Assembly: GCF_051401765.1 (NCBI RefSeq)
Contig: NW_027480565.1
Location: 744,001 to 808,000 of the forward strand
DNA: 64,000 bases
Origin: Calliopsis andreniformis
Taxonomy: Eukaryota > Arthropoda > Insecta > Hymenoptera > Andrenidae
Direction of reading: 5' to 3'
Part shown: positions 36,801 to 51,700 of the stretch, one piece after another
Numbering within the stretch: the stretch's first letter is position 1
Layout of the letters: every line of letters begins with the position of its first letter
The notes under the pieces: generated by a model
Told to the model about the DNA's origin: nothing
Databases searched by the model: none
Seen by the model: the letters and a program-made list of their open reading frames with translations, nothing else
Made by a program: the position numbers and the translations under genes

Positions 36801-39800
36801 ACTTTCGGTTCCGTTGCGACACGAACGCTCCATGATTCTCGATTATCTCGACACAGGTAAGAGACACAGGACAACAAGTGTATGGTTTTAGAGAGCCACG
36901 AGCACCAGGAATAAGGATCTACCGTTGCCCCTTCGTTCCGTCGACATTCGGTTCCGGAGCGACACGAACGGGGACTTAGAATTTTTTCGCTCGGGCTCCG
37001 GAGCGACACGAACGGGGACTTAGAATTTTTTCGCTCGGGCTCCGGAGGGACACGAACGGGGACTTAGAATATTTTCGCTCGGACTCCGGAGCGACACGAT
37101 CGCTCCGATATGCAACGTTCTCTCGGTCCTCGGGCATCAGAGAGCAAAACAGCCTAATAGTTTTAGAGTGCCTCAACGATCAGGAATATGGATCTGACGT
37201 TCTCGTTTCGAAGCGACGACTTTCGGTTCCGGAGCGACACGAACGCTCCATGATTCTCGATTATCTCGACACAGGTAAGAGACACAGGACAACAAGTGTA
37301 TGGTTTTAGATAGCCACGAGCACCAGGAATAAGGATCTACAGTTGTCCCTTCGTTCCGGCGACATTCGGTTCCGGAGCGACACGAACGGTGACTTAGAAT
37401 TTTTTTGCTCGGGCTCCGGAGCGACACGAACGGGGACTTAGCATATTTTCGCTCGGACTCCGGAGCGACACGATCGCTCCGATATGCTACGTTCTCTCGG
37501 TCCACGGGCATCAGAGAGCAAAAAAGCCTAATAGTTTTAGAGTGCCTCAACGATCAGGAATATGGATCTAACGTTCTCGTTTCCAACCGACGACTTTCGT
37601 TTCCGGAGCGACACGAACGCTCCATGATTCTCGATTATCTCGACACAGGTGAGAGACAGAGGACAGCAAGTGTATGGTTTTAGAGAGCCACGAGCACCAG
37701 GAATAAGGATCTACCGTTGTCCCTTCGTTCCGTCGACATTCGGTTCCGGAGCGACACGAACGGTGACTTAGAATCTTTTCGCTCGGGCTCCGGAGCGACA
37801 CGAACGGGGACCTAGTATATTTTCGCTCGGACTCCGGAGCGACACGATCGCTCCGATATGCTACGTTCTCTCTGTCCTCGGGCATCAGAGAGCAAAACAG
37901 CCTAATAGTTTTAGAGTGCCTCAACGATCAGGAATATGGATCTAACGTTCTTGCTTCGAACCGACGACTTTCGGTTCCGGAGCGACACGAACGCTCCATG
38001 ATTCTCGATTATCTCGACACAGGTAAGAGACAGAGGACAACAAGTGTATGGTTTTAGAGAGCCACGAGCACCAGGAATAAGGATCTACCGTTGTCCCTTC
38101 GTTCCGGCGACATTCGGTTCCGGAGCGACACGAACGGTGACTTAGAATTTTTTCACTCGGGCTCCGGAGCGACACGAACGGGGACTTAGAATCTTTTCGC
38201 TCGTACTCCGGAGCGACACGATCGCTCCGATATGCTACGTTCTCTCTGTCCACGGGCATCAGAGAGCAAAACAGCCTAATAGTTTTAGAGTGCCTCAACG
38301 ATCAGGAATATGGACCGAACGTTCTCGTTTCGAACCGACGACTTTCGGTTCCGGTGCGACACGAACGCTCCATGATTCTCGATTATCTCGACACAGGTAA
38401 GAGACAGAGGACAACAAGTGTATGGTTTTAGAGAGCCACGAGCACCAGGAATAAGGATCTACCGTTGCCCCTTCGTTCCGTCGACATTCGGTTCCGGAGC
38501 GACACGAACGGGGACTTAGAATTTTTTCGCTCGGGCTCCGGAGGGACACGAACGGGGACTTAGAATATTTTCGCTCGGACTCCGGAGCGACACGATCGCT
38601 CCGATATGCTACGTTCTCTCGGTCCTCGGGCATCAGAGAGCAAAACAGCGGAATAGTTTTAGAGTGCCTCAACGATCAGGAATATGGATCTGACGTTCTC
38701 GTTTCGAAGCGACGACTTTCGGTTCCGGAGCGACACGAACGCTCCATGATTCTCGATTATCTCGACACAGGTAAGAGACACAGGACAACAAGTGTATGGC
38801 TTTAGAGAGCCACGAGCACCAGGAATAAGGATCTACCGTTGTCCCTTCGTTCCGGCGACATTCGGTTCCGGAGCGACATGAACGGTGACTTAGAATCTTT
38901 TCGCTCGTACTCCGGAGCGACACGATCGCTCCGATATGCTACGTTCTCTCAGTCCACGGGCATCAGAGAGCAAAACAGCCTAATAGTTTTAGAGTGCCTC
39001 AACGATCAGGAATATGGATCGAACGTTCTCGTTTCGAACCGACGACTTTCGGTTCCGTTGCGACACGAACGCTCCATGATTCTCGATTATCTCGACACAG
39101 GTAAGAGACACAGGACAACAAGTGTATGGTTTTAGAGAGCCACGAGCACCAGGAATAAGGATCTACCGTTGCCCCTTCGTTCCGTCGACATTCGGTTCCG
39201 GAGCGACACGAACGGGGACTTAGAATTTTTTCGCTCGGGCTCCGGAGCGACACGAACGGGGACTTAGAATTTTTTCGCTCGGGCTCCGGAGGGACACGAA
39301 CGGGGACTTAGAATATTTTCGCTCCGACTCCGGAGCGACACGATCGCTCCGATATGCAACGTTCTCTCGGTCCTCGGGCATCAGAGAGCAAAACAGCCTA
39401 ATAGTTTTAGAGTGCCTCAACGATCAGGAATATGGATCTGACGTTCTCGTTTCGAAGCGACGACTTTCGGTTCCGGAGCGACACGAACGCTCCATGATTC
39501 TCGATTATCTCGACACAGGTAAGAGACACAGGACAACAAGTGTATGGTTTTAGATAGCCACGAGCACCAGGAATAAGGATCTACAGTTGTCCCTTCGTTC
39601 CGGCGACATTCGGTTCCGGAGCGACACGAACGGTGACTTAGAATTTTTTTGCTCGGGCTCCGGAGCGACACGAACGGGGACTTAGCATATTTTCGCTCGG
39701 ACTCCGGAGCGACACGATCGCTCCGATATGCTACGTTCTCTCGGTCCACGGGCATCAGAGAGCAAAAAAGCCTAATAGTTTTAGAGTGCCTCAACGATCA

Positions 39801-39872
39801 GGAATATGGATCTGACGTTCTCGTTTCGAAGCGACGACTTTCGGTTCCGGAGCGACACGAACGCTCCATGAT
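33845..39872 (+). repeat. Second, independent 2,244-bp six-unit tandem duplication
   Basis: Unit starts and lengths: 33845/374, 34219/374, 34593/374, 34967/418, 35385/374, 35759/374, 36133/374, 36507/330, 36837/418, 37255/374, 37629/374, 38003/374, 38377/374, 38751/330, 39081/418, 39499/374. About 35469-37712 is repeated from 37713 to about 39812. Shared private variants are GGACCGAACG (36068, 38312), CAGCGGAATAG (36403, 38647), GACATGAACGG (36632, 38876), CCGTTGCGACAC (36812, 39056) and TTAGCATATT (37439, 39683). One difference is CTCCGACTCC near 39323 against CTCGGACTCC near 37079. The period equals that of the 7-11.6 kb block, but unit order and variants differ. Confidence 0.9.
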
Positions 39873-42800
39873 TCTCGATTATCTCGACACAGGTAAGAGA
39901 CACAGGACAACAAGTGTATGGTTTTAGATAGCCACGAGCACCAGGAATAAGGATCTACAGTTGTCCCTTCTTTCCGGCGACATTCGGTTCCGGAGCGACA
40001 CGAACGGTGACTTAGAATTTTTTCGCTCGGGCTCCGGAGCGACACGAACGGGGACTTAGAATTTTTTCGCTCGGGCTCCGGAGCGACACGAACAGGGACT
40101 TAGAATATTTTCGCTCGGACTCCGGAGCGACACGATCGCTCTGATGTGCTCCGTTCTGTCGGTCCACGGGCATCAGACAGCAAAACAGCCTAATAGTTTT
40201 AGAGTGCCTCAACGATCAGGAATATGGATCTGACGTTCTCGTTTCGAAGCGACGACTTTCGGTTCCGGAGCGACACGAACGCTCCATGATTCTCGATTAT
40301 CTCGACACAGGTAAGAGACAGAGGACAACAAGTGTATGGTTTTAGAGAGCCACGAGCACCAGGAATAAGGATCTACCGTTGCCCCTACGTTCCGTCGATA
40401 TTCGGTTCCGGAGCGACACGAACGGGGACTTAGATTCTTTTCGCTCGTTCTCAGGAGCGTCACGAACGGGGACTTAGTATATTTTCGCTCGGACTCCGGA
40501 GCGACACGATCGCTCCGATATTCTACGTTCTCTCGGTCCACGGGCATCAGAGAGCAAAACAGCCTAATAGGTTTAGAGTGCCTCAACGATCAGGAATATG
40601 GATCTAACGTCCTCGTTTCCAACCGACGACTTTCGGTTCCGGAGCGACACGAACGCTCCATGATTCTCGATTATCTCGACACAGGTAAGAGACAGAGGAC
40701 AACAAGTGTATGGTTTTAGAGAGCCACGTGCACCAGGAATAAGGATCTACCGTTGCCCCTTCGTTCCGTCGACATTCGGTTCCGGAGCGACACGAACGGG
40801 GACTTAGAATTTTTTCGCTCGGGCTCCGGAGCGACACGAACGGGAACTTAGAATTTTTTCGCTCACGCTCCGGAGGGACACGAACGGGGACTTAGAATAT
40901 TTTCGCTCGGACTCCGGAGCGACACGATCGCTCCGATATGCTACGTTCTCTCGGTCCACGGGCATCAGAGAGCAAAACAGCCTAATAGTTTTAGAGTGCC
41001 TCAACGATCAGGAATATGGATCTAACGTTCTCGTTTCCAACCGACGACTTTCGGTTCCGGAGCGAAACGAACGCTCCATGATACTCGATTATCTCGACAC
41101 AGGTAAGAGACACAGGACAACAAGTGTATGGCTTTAGAGAGCCACGAGCACCAGGAATAAGGAACTACCGTTGTCCCTTCGTTCCGGCGACATTCGGTTC
41201 CGGAGCGACACGAACGGTGACTTAGAATCTTTTCGCTCGTACTCCGGAGCGACACGATCGCTCCGATATGCTACGTTCTCTCAGTCCACGGGCATCAGAG
41301 AGCAAAACAGCCTAATAGTTTTAGAGTGCCTCAACGATCAGGAATATGGATCTAACGTTCTTGTTTCGAACCGACGAATTTCGGTTCCGGAGCTACCCGA
41401 ACGCTCCATGATTCTCGATTATCTCGACACAGGTAAGAGACAGAGGACTACAAGTGTATGGTTTTAGAGATCCACGAGCACCAGGAATAAGAGTCTACCG
41501 TTGTCCCTTCGTTCCGTCGACATTCGGTTCCGGAGCGACACGAACGGGGACTTAGAATTTTTTCGCTCGGGCTCCGGAGCGACACGAACGGGAACTTAGA
41601 ATTTTTTCGCTCGCGCTCCGGAGGGACACGAACGGGGACTTAGAATATTTTCGCTCGGACTCCGGAGCGACACGATCGCTCCGATATGCTACGTTCTCTC
41701 GGTCCACGGGCATCAGAGAGCAAAACAGCCTAATAGTTTTAGAGTGCCTCAACGATCAGGAATATGGATCTAACGTTCTTGTTTCGAACCGACGAATTTC
41801 GGTTCCGGAGCTACCCGAACGCTCCATGATTCTCGATTATCTCGACACAGGTAAGAGACAGAGGACTACAAGTGTATGGTTTTAGAGATCCACGAGCACC
41901 AGGAATAAGGGTCTACCGTTGTCCCTTCGTTCCGTCGACATTCGGTTCCGGAGCGACACGAACGGTGACTTAGAATCTTTTCGCTCGGGCTCCGGAGCGA
42001 CACGAACGGGGACCTAGTATATTTTCGCTCGGACTCCGGAGCCACACGATCGCTCCGATATGCTACGTTCTCTCGGTCCACGGGCATCAGAGAGCAAAAC
42101 AGCCTAATAGTTTTAGAGTGCCTCAACGATCAGGAATATGGATCTAACGTTCTCGTTTCCAACCGACGACTTTCGGTTCCGGAGCGACACGAACGCTCCA
42201 TGATTCTCGATTATCTCGACACAGGTAAGAGACACAGGACAACAAGTGTATGGCTTTAGAGAGCCACGAGCACCAGGAATAAGGATCTACCGTTGTCCCT
42301 TCGTTCCGGCGACATTCGGTTCCGGAGCGACACGAACGGTGACTTAGAATCTTTTCGCTCGTACTCCGGAGCGACACGATCGCTCCGATATGCTACGTTC
42401 TCTCAGTCCACGGGCATCAGAGAGCAAAACAGCCTAATAGTTTTAGAGTGCCTCAACGATCAGGAATATGGATGGAACGTTCTCGTTTCGAACCGACGAC
42501 TTTCGGTTCCGGTGCGACACGAACGCTCCATGATTCTCGATTATCTCGACACAGGTAAGAGACAGAGGACAACAAGTGTATGGTTTTAGAGAGCCACGAG
42601 CACCAGGAATAAGGATCTACCGTTGTCCCTTCGTTCCGGCGACATTCGGTTCCGGAGCGACACGAACGGTGACTTAGAATCTTTTCGCTCGTTCTCAGGA
42701 GCGTCACGAACGGGGACTTAGTATATTTTCGCTCGGACTCCGGAGCGACACGATCGCTCCGATATGCTACGTTCTCTCGGTCCACGGGCATCAGAGAGCA

Positions 42801-45800
42801 AAACAGCCTAATAGTTTTAGAGTGCCTCAACGATCAGGAATATGGATCTAACGTTCTTGTTTCGAACCGACGAATTTCGGTTCCGGAGCTACCCGAACGC
42901 TCCATGATTCTCGATTATCTCGACACAGGTAAGAGACAGAGGACTACAAGTGTATGGTTTTAGAGATCCACGAGCACCAGGAATAAGGGTCTACCGTTGT
43001 CCCTTCGTTCCGTCGACACTCGGTTCCGGAGCGACACGAACGGTGACTTAGAATCTTTTCGCTCGGGCTCCGGAGCGACACGAACGGGGACCTAGTATAT
43101 TTTCGCTCGTACTCCGGAGCGACACGATCGCTCCGATATGCAACGTTCTCTCGGTCCACGGGCATCAGAGAGCAAAACAGCCTAATAGTTTTAGAGTGCC
43201 TCAACGATCAGGAATATGGATCTGACGTTCTCGTTTCGAAGCGACGACTTTCGGTTCCGGAGCGACACGAACGCTCTATGATTCTCGATTATCTCGACAC
43301 AGGTAAGAGACACAGGACAACAAGTGTATGGTTTTAGAGAGCCACGAGCACCAGGAATAAGGATCTACCGTTGCCCCTTCGTTCCGTCGACATTCGGTTC
43401 CGGAGCGACACGAACGGGGACTTAGAATTTTTTCGCTCGGGCTCCGGAGCGACACGAACGGGGACTTAGAATTTTTTCGCTCGGGCTCCGGAGGGACACG
43501 AACGGGGACTTAGAATATTTTCGCTCGGACTCCGGAGCGACACGATCGCTCCGATATGCTACTTTCTCTCGGTCCTCGGGCATCAGAGAGCAAAACAGCC
43601 TAATAGTTTTAGAGTGCCTCAACGATCAGGAATATGGATCTGACGTTCTTGTTTCGAACCGACGACTTTCGGTTCCGGAGCGACACGAACGCTCCATGAT
43701 TCTCGATTATCTCGACACAGGTAAGAGACAGAGGACAACAAGTGTATGGTTTTAGAGAGCCACGAGCACCAGGAATAAGGGTCTACCGTTGCCCCTTCGT
43801 TCCGTCGACATTCGGTTCCGGAGCGACACGAACGGGGACTTAGAATTTTTTCGCTCGGGCTCCGGAGCGACACGAACGGGGACTTAGAATTTTTTCGCTC
43901 GGGCTCCGGAGGGACACGAACGGTGACTTAGAATCTTTTCGCTCGTACTCCGGAGCGACACGATCGCTCCGATATGCTACGTTCTCTCAGTCCACGGGCA
44001 TCAGAGAGTAAAACAGCCTAATAGTTTTAGAGTGCCTCAACGATCAGGAATATGGATCTAACGTCCTCGTTTCCAACCGACGACTTTCGGTTCCGGAGCG
44101 ACACGAACGCTCCATGATTCTCGATTATCTCGACACAGGTAAGAGACAGAGGACAACAAGTGTATGGTTTTAGAGAGCCACGAGCACCAGGAATAAGGAT
44201 CTACAGTTGTCCCTTCTTTCCGGCGACATTCGGTTCCGGAGCGACACGAACGGTGACTTAGAATTTTTTCGCTCGGGCTCCGGAGCGACACGAACGGGGA
44301 CTTAGAATTTTTTCGCTCGGGCTCCGGAGCGACACGAACAGGGACTTAGAATATTTTCGCTCGGACTCCGGAGCGACACGATCGCTCTGATGTGCTCCGT
44401 TCTGTCGGTCCACGGGCATCAGACAGCAAAACAGCCTAATAGTTTTAGAGTGCCTCAACGATCAGGAATATGGATCTGACGTTCTCGTTTCGAAGCGACG
44501 ACTTTCGGTTCCGGAGCGACACGAACGCTCCATGATTCTCGATCATCTCGACACAGGTAAGAGACACAGGACAACAAGTGTATGGCTTTAGAGAGCCACG
44601 AGCACCAGGAATAAGGAACTACCGTTGTCCCTTCGTTCCGGCGACATTCGGTTCCGGAGCGACACGAACGGTGACTTAGAATCTTTTCGCTCGTACTCCG
44701 GAGCGACACGATCGCTCCGATATGCTACGTTCTCTCAGTCCACGGGCATCAGAGAGCAAAACAGCCTAATAGTTTTAGAGTGCCTCAACGATCAGGAATA
44801 TGGATCTAACGTTCTCGTTTCGAACCGACGAATTTCGGTTCCGGAGCTACCCGAACGCTCCATGATTCTCGATTATCTCGACACAGGTAAGAGACAGAGG
44901 ACTACAAGTGTATGGTTTTAGAGATCCACGAGCACCAGGAATAAGAGTCTACCGTTGTCCCTTCGTTCCGTCGACATTCGGTTCCGGAGCGACACGAACG
45001 GGGACTTAGAATTTTTTCGCTCGGGCTCCGGAGCGACACGAACGGGAACTTAGAATTTTTTCGCTCGCGCTCCGGAGGGACACGAACGGGGACTTAGAAT
45101 ATTTTCGCTCGGACTCCGGAGCGACACGATCGCTCCGATATGCTACGTTCTCTCGGTCCACGGGCATCAGAGAGCAAAACAGCCTAATAGTTTTAGAGTG
45201 CCTCAACGATCAGGAATATGGATCTAACGTTCTTGTTTCGAACCGACGAATTTCGGTTCCGGAGCTACCCGAACGCTCCATGATTCTCGATTATCTCGAC
45301 ACAGGTAAGAGACAGAGGACTACAAGTGTATGGTTTTAGAGATCCACGAGCACCAGGAATAAGGGTCTACCGTTGTCCCTTCGTTCCGTCGACATTCGGT
45401 TCCGGAGCGACACGAACGGTGACTTAGAATCTTTTCGCTCGGGCTCCGGAGCGACACGAACGGGGACCTAGTATATTTTCGCTCGGACTCCGGAGCCACA
45501 CGATCGCTCCGATATGCTACGTTCTCTCGGTCCACGGGCATCAGAGAGCAAAACAGCCTAATAGTTTTAGAGTGCCTCAACGATCAGGAATATGGATCTA
45601 ACGTTCTCGTTTCCAACCGACGACTTTCGGTTCCGGAGCGACACGAACGCTCCATGATTCTCGATTATCTCGACACAGGTAAGAGACGCAGGACAACAAG
45701 TGTATGGCTTTAGAGAGCCACGAGCACCAGGAATAAGGATCTACCGTTGTCCCTTCGTTCCGGCGACATTCGGTTCCGGAGCGACACGAACGGTGACTTA

Positions 45801-48782
45801 GAATCTTTTCGCTCGTACTCCGGAGCGACACGATCGCTCCGATATGCTACGTTCTCTCAGTCCACGGGCATCAGAGAGCAAAACAGCCTAATAGTTTTAG
45901 AGTGCCTCAACGATCAGGAATATGGATGGAACGTTCTCGTTTCGAACCGACGACTTTCGGTTCCGGTGCGACACGAACGCTCCATGATTCTCGATTATCT
46001 CGACACAGGTAAGAGACAGAGGACAACAAGTGTATGGTTTTAGAGAGCCACGAGCACCAGGAATAAGGATCTACCGTTGTCCCTTCGTTCCGGCGACATT
46101 CGGTTCCGGAGCGACACGAACGGTGACTTAGAATCTTTTCGCTCGTTCTCAGGAGCGTCACGAACGGGGACTTAGTATATTTTCGCTCGGACTCCGGAGC
46201 GACACGATCGCTCCGATATGCTACGTTCTCTCGGTCCACGGGCATCAGAGAGCAAAACAGCCTAATAGTTTTAGAGTGCCTCAACGATCAGGAATATGGA
46301 TCTAACGTTCTTGTTTCGAACCGACGAATTTCGGTTCCGGAGCTACCCGAACGCTCCATGATTCTCGATTATCTCGACACAGGTAAGAGACAGAGGACTA
46401 CAAGTGTATGGTTTTAGAGATCCACGAGCACCAGGAATAAGAGTCTACCGTTGTCCCTTCGTTCCGTCGACATTCGGTTCCGGAGCGACACGAACGGGGA
46501 CTTAGAATTTTTTCGCTCGGGCTCCGGAGCGACACGAACGGGAACTTAGAATTTTTTCGCTCGCGCTCCGGAGGGACACGAACGGGGACTTAGAATATTT
46601 TCGCTCGGACTCCGGAGCGACACGATCGCTCCGATATGCTACGTTCTCTCGGTCCACGGGCATCAGAGAGCAAAACAGCCTAATAGTTTTAGAGTGCCTC
46701 AACGATCAGGAATATGGATCTAACGTTCTTGTTTCGAACCGACGAATTTCGGTTCCGGAGCTACCCGAACGCTCCATGATTCTCGATTATCTCGACACAG
46801 GTAAGAGACAGAGGACTACAAGTGTATGGTTTTAGAGATCCACGAGCACCAGGAATAAGGGTCTACCGTTGTCCCTTCGTTCCGTCGACACTCGGTTCCG
46901 GAGCGACACGAACGGTGACTTAGAATCTTTTCGCTCGGGCTCCGGAGCGACACGAACGGGGACCTAGTATATTTTCGCTCGTACTCCGGAGCGACACGAT
47001 CGCTCCGATATGCAACGTTCTCTCGGTCCACGGGCATCAGAGAGCAAAACAGCCTAATAGTTTTAGAGTGCCTCAACGATCAGGAATATGGATCTGACGT
47101 TCTCGTTTCGAAGCGACGACTTTCGGTTCCGGAGCGACACGAACGCTCTATGATTCTCGATTATCTCGACACAGGTAAGAGACACAGGACAACAAGTGTA
47201 TGGTTTTAGAGAGCCACGAGCACCAGGAATAAGGATCTACCGTTGCCCCTTCGTTCCGTCGACATTCGGTTCCGGAGCGACACGAACGGGGACTTAGAAT
47301 TTTTTCGCTCGGGCTCCGGAGCGACACGAACGGGGACTTAGAATTTTTTCGCTCGGGCTCCGGAGGGACACGAACGGGGACTTAGAATATTTTCGCTCGG
47401 ACTCCGGAGCGACACGATCGCTCCGATATGCTACTTTCTCTCGGTCCTCGGGCATCAGAGAGCAAAACAGCCTAATAGTTTTAGAGTGCCTCAACGATCA
47501 GGAATATGGATCTGACGTTCTTGTTTCGAACCGACGACTTTCGGTTCCGGAGCGACACGAACGCTCCATGATTCTCGATTATCTCGACACAGGTAAGAGA
47601 CAGAGGACAACAAGTGTATGGTTTTAGAGAGCCACGAGCACCAGGAATAAGGGTCTACCGTTGCCCCTTCGTTCCGTCGACATTCGGTTCCGGAGCGACA
47701 CGAACGGGGACTTAGAATTTTTTCGCTCGGGCTCCGGAGCGACACGAACGGGGACTTAGAATTTTTTCGCTCGGGCTCCGGAGGGACACGAACGGTGACT
47801 TAGAATCTTTTCGCTCGTACTCCGGAGCGACACGATCGCTCCGATATGCTACGTTCTCTCAGTCCACGGGCATCAGAGAGTAAAACAGCCTAATAGTTTT
47901 AGAGTGCCTCAACGATCAGGAATATGGATCTAACGTCCTCGTTTCCAACCGACGACTTTCGGTTCCGGAGCGACACGAACGCTCCATGATTCTCGATTAT
48001 CTCGACACAGGTAAGAGACAGAGGACAACAAGTGTATGGTTTTAGAGAGCCACGTGCACCAGGAATAAGGATCTACCGTTGCCCCTTCGTTCCGTCGACA
48101 TTCGGTTCCGGAGCGACACGAACGGGGACTTAGAATTTTTTCGCTCGGGCTCCGGAGCGACACGAACGGGAACTTAGAATTTTTTCGCTCGCGCTCCGGA
48201 GGGACACGAACGGGGACTTAGAATATTTTCGCTCGGACTCCGGAGCGACACGATCGCTCCGATATGCTACGTTCTCTCGGTCCACGGGCATCAGAGAGCA
48301 AAACAGCCTAATAGTTTTAGAGTGCCTCAACGATCAGGAATATGGATCTAACGTTCTTGTTTCGAACCGACGAATTTCGGTTCCGGAGCTACCCGAACGC
48401 TCCATGATTCTCGATTATCTCGACACAGGTAAGAGACAGAGGACTACAAGTGTATGGTTTTAGAGATCCACGAGCACCAGGAATAAGGGTCTACCGTTGT
48501 CCCTTCGTTCCGTCGGCATTCGGTTCCGGAGCGACACGAACGGTGACTTAGAATCTTTTCGCTCGGGCTCCGGAGCGACACGAACGGGGACCTAGTATAT
48601 TTTCGCTCGTACTCCGGAGCGACACGATCGCTCCGATATGCAACGTTCTCTCGGTCCACGGGCATCAGAGAGCAAAACAGCCTAATAGTTTTAGAGTGCC
48701 TCAACGATCAGGAATATGGATCTGACGTTCTCGTTTCGAAGCGACGACTTTCGGTTCCGGAGCGACACGAACGCTCTATGAT
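39873..48782 (+). repeat. Block of overlapping 3,454- and 3,872-bp-offset duplications
   Basis: Unit starts and lengths: 39873/418, 40291/374, 40665/418, 41083/330, 41413/418, 41831/374, 42205/330, 42535/374, 42909/374, 43283/418, 43701/418, 44119/418, 44537/330, 44867/418, 45285/374, 45659/330, 45989/374, 46363/418, 46781/374, 47155/418, 47573/418, 47991/418, 48409/374. About 41.1-42.98 kb recurs at 44.56-46.44 kb, sharing AAGGAACTACCG and GGAGCCACACG. About 42.71-44.18 kb recurs at 46.58-48.05 kb, sharing GACACTCGG, CTACTTTCTCTCGG and AGAGTAAAACAG. A rare CTGATGTGCTCCGTTCTGTC at about 40141 recurs at about 44387. Confidence 0.88.
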
Positions 48783-51700
48783 TCTCGATTATCTCGACAC
48801 AGGTAAGAGACACAGGACAACAAGTGTATGGTTTTAGAGATCCACGAGCACCAGGAATAAGGGTCTACCGTTGTCCCTTCGTTCCGTCGACATTCGGTTC
48901 CGGAGCGACACGAACGGTGACTTAGAATCTTTTCGCTCGGGCTCCGGAGCGACACGAACGGGGACCTAGTATATTTTCGCTCGTACTCCGGAGCGACACG
49001 ATCGCTCCGATATGCAACGTTCTCTCGGTCCACGGGCATCAGAGAGCAAAACAGCCTAATAGTTTTAGAGTGCCTCAACGATCAGGAATATGGATCTAAC
49101 GTTCTCGTTTCCAACCGACGAGTTTCGGTTCCGGAGCGACACGAACGCTCCATGATTCTCGATTATCTCGACACAGGTAAGAGACACAGGACAACAAGTG
49201 TATGGCTTTAGAGAGCCACGAGCACCAGGAATAAGGATCTACCGTTGTCCCTTCGTTCCGGCGACATTCGGTTCCGGAGCGACACGAACGGTGACTTAGA
49301 ATCTTTTCGCTCGTACTCCGGAGCGACACGATCGCTCCGATATGCTACGTTCTCTCAGTCCACGGGCATCAGAGAGCAAAACAGCCTAATAGTTTTAGAG
49401 TGCCACAACGATCAGGAATATGGATGGAACGTTCTCGTTTCGAACCGACGACTTTCGGTTCCGGTGCGACACGAACGCTCCATGAATCTCGATTATCTCG
49501 ACACAGGTAAGAGACAGAGGACAACAAGTGTATGGTTTTAGAGAGCCACGAGCACCAGGAATAAGGATCTACCGTTGCCCCTTCGTTCCGTCGACATTCG
49601 GTTCCGGAGCGACACGGACGGGGACTTAGAATATTCTCGCTCGGACTCCGGAGCGACACGATCGCTCCGGTATGCTACGTTCTCTCGGTCCACGGGCATC
49701 AGAGAGCAAAACAGCCTAATAGTTTTAGAGTGCCTCAACGATCAGGAATATGGATCTAACGTCCTCGTTTCCAACCGACGACTTTCGGTTCCGGAGCGAC
49801 ACGAACGCTCCATGATTCTCGATTATCTCGACACAGGTAAGAGACAGAGGACAACCAGTGTATGGTTTTAGAGAGCCACGTGCACCCGGAATAAGGATCT
49901 ACCGTTGCCCCTTCGTTCCGTCGACATTCGGTTCCGGAGCGACACGAACGGGGACTTAGAATCTTTTCGCTCGTTCTCAGGAGCGTCACGAACGGGGACT
50001 TAGTATATTTTCGCTTGGACTCCGGAGCGACACGGTCGCTCCGATATGCAACGTTCTCTCGGTCCACGGGCATCAGAGAGCATGACAGCCTAATAGTTTT
50101 AGAGTGCATCAACGATCAGGAATATGGATCTGACGTTCTCGTTTCGAAGCGACGACTTTCAGTTCCGGAGCGACACGAACGCTCCATGATTCTCGATTAT
50201 CTCGACACAGGTAAGAGACACAGGACAACAAGTGTATGGCTTTAGAGAGCCACGAGCACCAGGAATAAGGATCTACCGTTGTCCCTTCGTTCCGGCGACA
50301 TTCGGTTCCGGAGCGACACGAACGGTGACTTAGAATCTTTTCGCTCGTACTCCGGAGCGACACGATCGCTCCGATATGCTACGTTCTCTCAGTCCACGGG
50401 CATCAGAGAGCAAAACAGCCTAATAGTTTTAGAGTGCCTCAACGATCAGGAATATGGATGGAACGTTCTCGTTTCGAACCGACGACTTTCGGTTCCGGTG
50501 CGACACGAACGCTCCATGATTCTCGATTATCTCGACACAGGTAAGAGACAGAGGACAACAAGTGTATGGTTTTAGAGAGCCACGAGCACCAGGAATAAGG
50601 ATCTACCGTTGCCCCTTCGTTCCGTCGACATTCGGTTCCGGAGCGACACGAACGGGGACTTAGAATTTTTTCGCTCGGGCTCCGGAGCGACACGGACGGG
50701 GACTTAGAATTTTTTCGCTCGGGCTCCGGAGGGACACGAACGGCTACTTAGAATATTTTCGCTCGGACTCCGGAGCGACACGATCGCTCCGATATGCTAC
50801 GTTCTCTCGGTCCTCGGGCATCAGAGAGCAAAACAGCCTAATAGTTTTAGAGTGCATAAACGATCAGGAATATGGATCTGACGTTCTCGTTTAGAAGCGA
50901 CGACTTTCAGTTCCGGAGCGACACGAACGCTCCATGATTCTCGATTATCTCGACACAGGTAAGAGACACAGGACAACAAGTGTATGGCTTTAGAGAGCCA
51001 CGAGCACCAGGAATAAGGATCTAACGTTGTCCCTTCGTTCCGGCGACATTCGGTTCCGGAGCGACACGAACGGTGACTTAGAATCTTTTCGCTCGTACTC
51101 CGGAGCGACACGATCGCTCCGATATGCTACGTTCTCTCAGTCCACGGGCATCAGAGAGCAAAACAGCCTAATAGTTTTAGAGTGCCTCAACGATCAGGAA
51201 TATGGATGGAACGTTCTCGTTTCGAACCGACGACTTTCGGTTCCGGTGCGACACGAACGCTCCATGATTCTCGATTATCTCGACACAGGTAAGAGACAGA
51301 GGACAACAAGTGTATGGTTTTAGAGAGCCACGAGCACCAGGAATAAGGATCTACCGTTGCCCCTTCGTTCCGTCGACATTCGGTTCCGGAGCGACACGAA
51401 CGGGGACTTAGAATTTTTTCGCTCGGGCTCCGGAGCGACACGGACGGGGACTTAGAATTTTTTCGCTCGGGCTCCGGAGGGACACGAACGGCTACTTAGA
51501 ATATTTTCGCTCGGACTCCGGAGCGACACGATCGCTCCGATATGCTACGTTCTCTCGGTCCTCGGGCATCAGAGAGCAAAACAGCCTAATAGTTTTAGAG
51601 TGCATCAACGATCAGGAATATGGATCTGACGTTCTCGTTTCGAAGCGACGACTTTCAGTTCCGGAGCGACACGAACGCTCCATGATTCTCGATTATCTCG

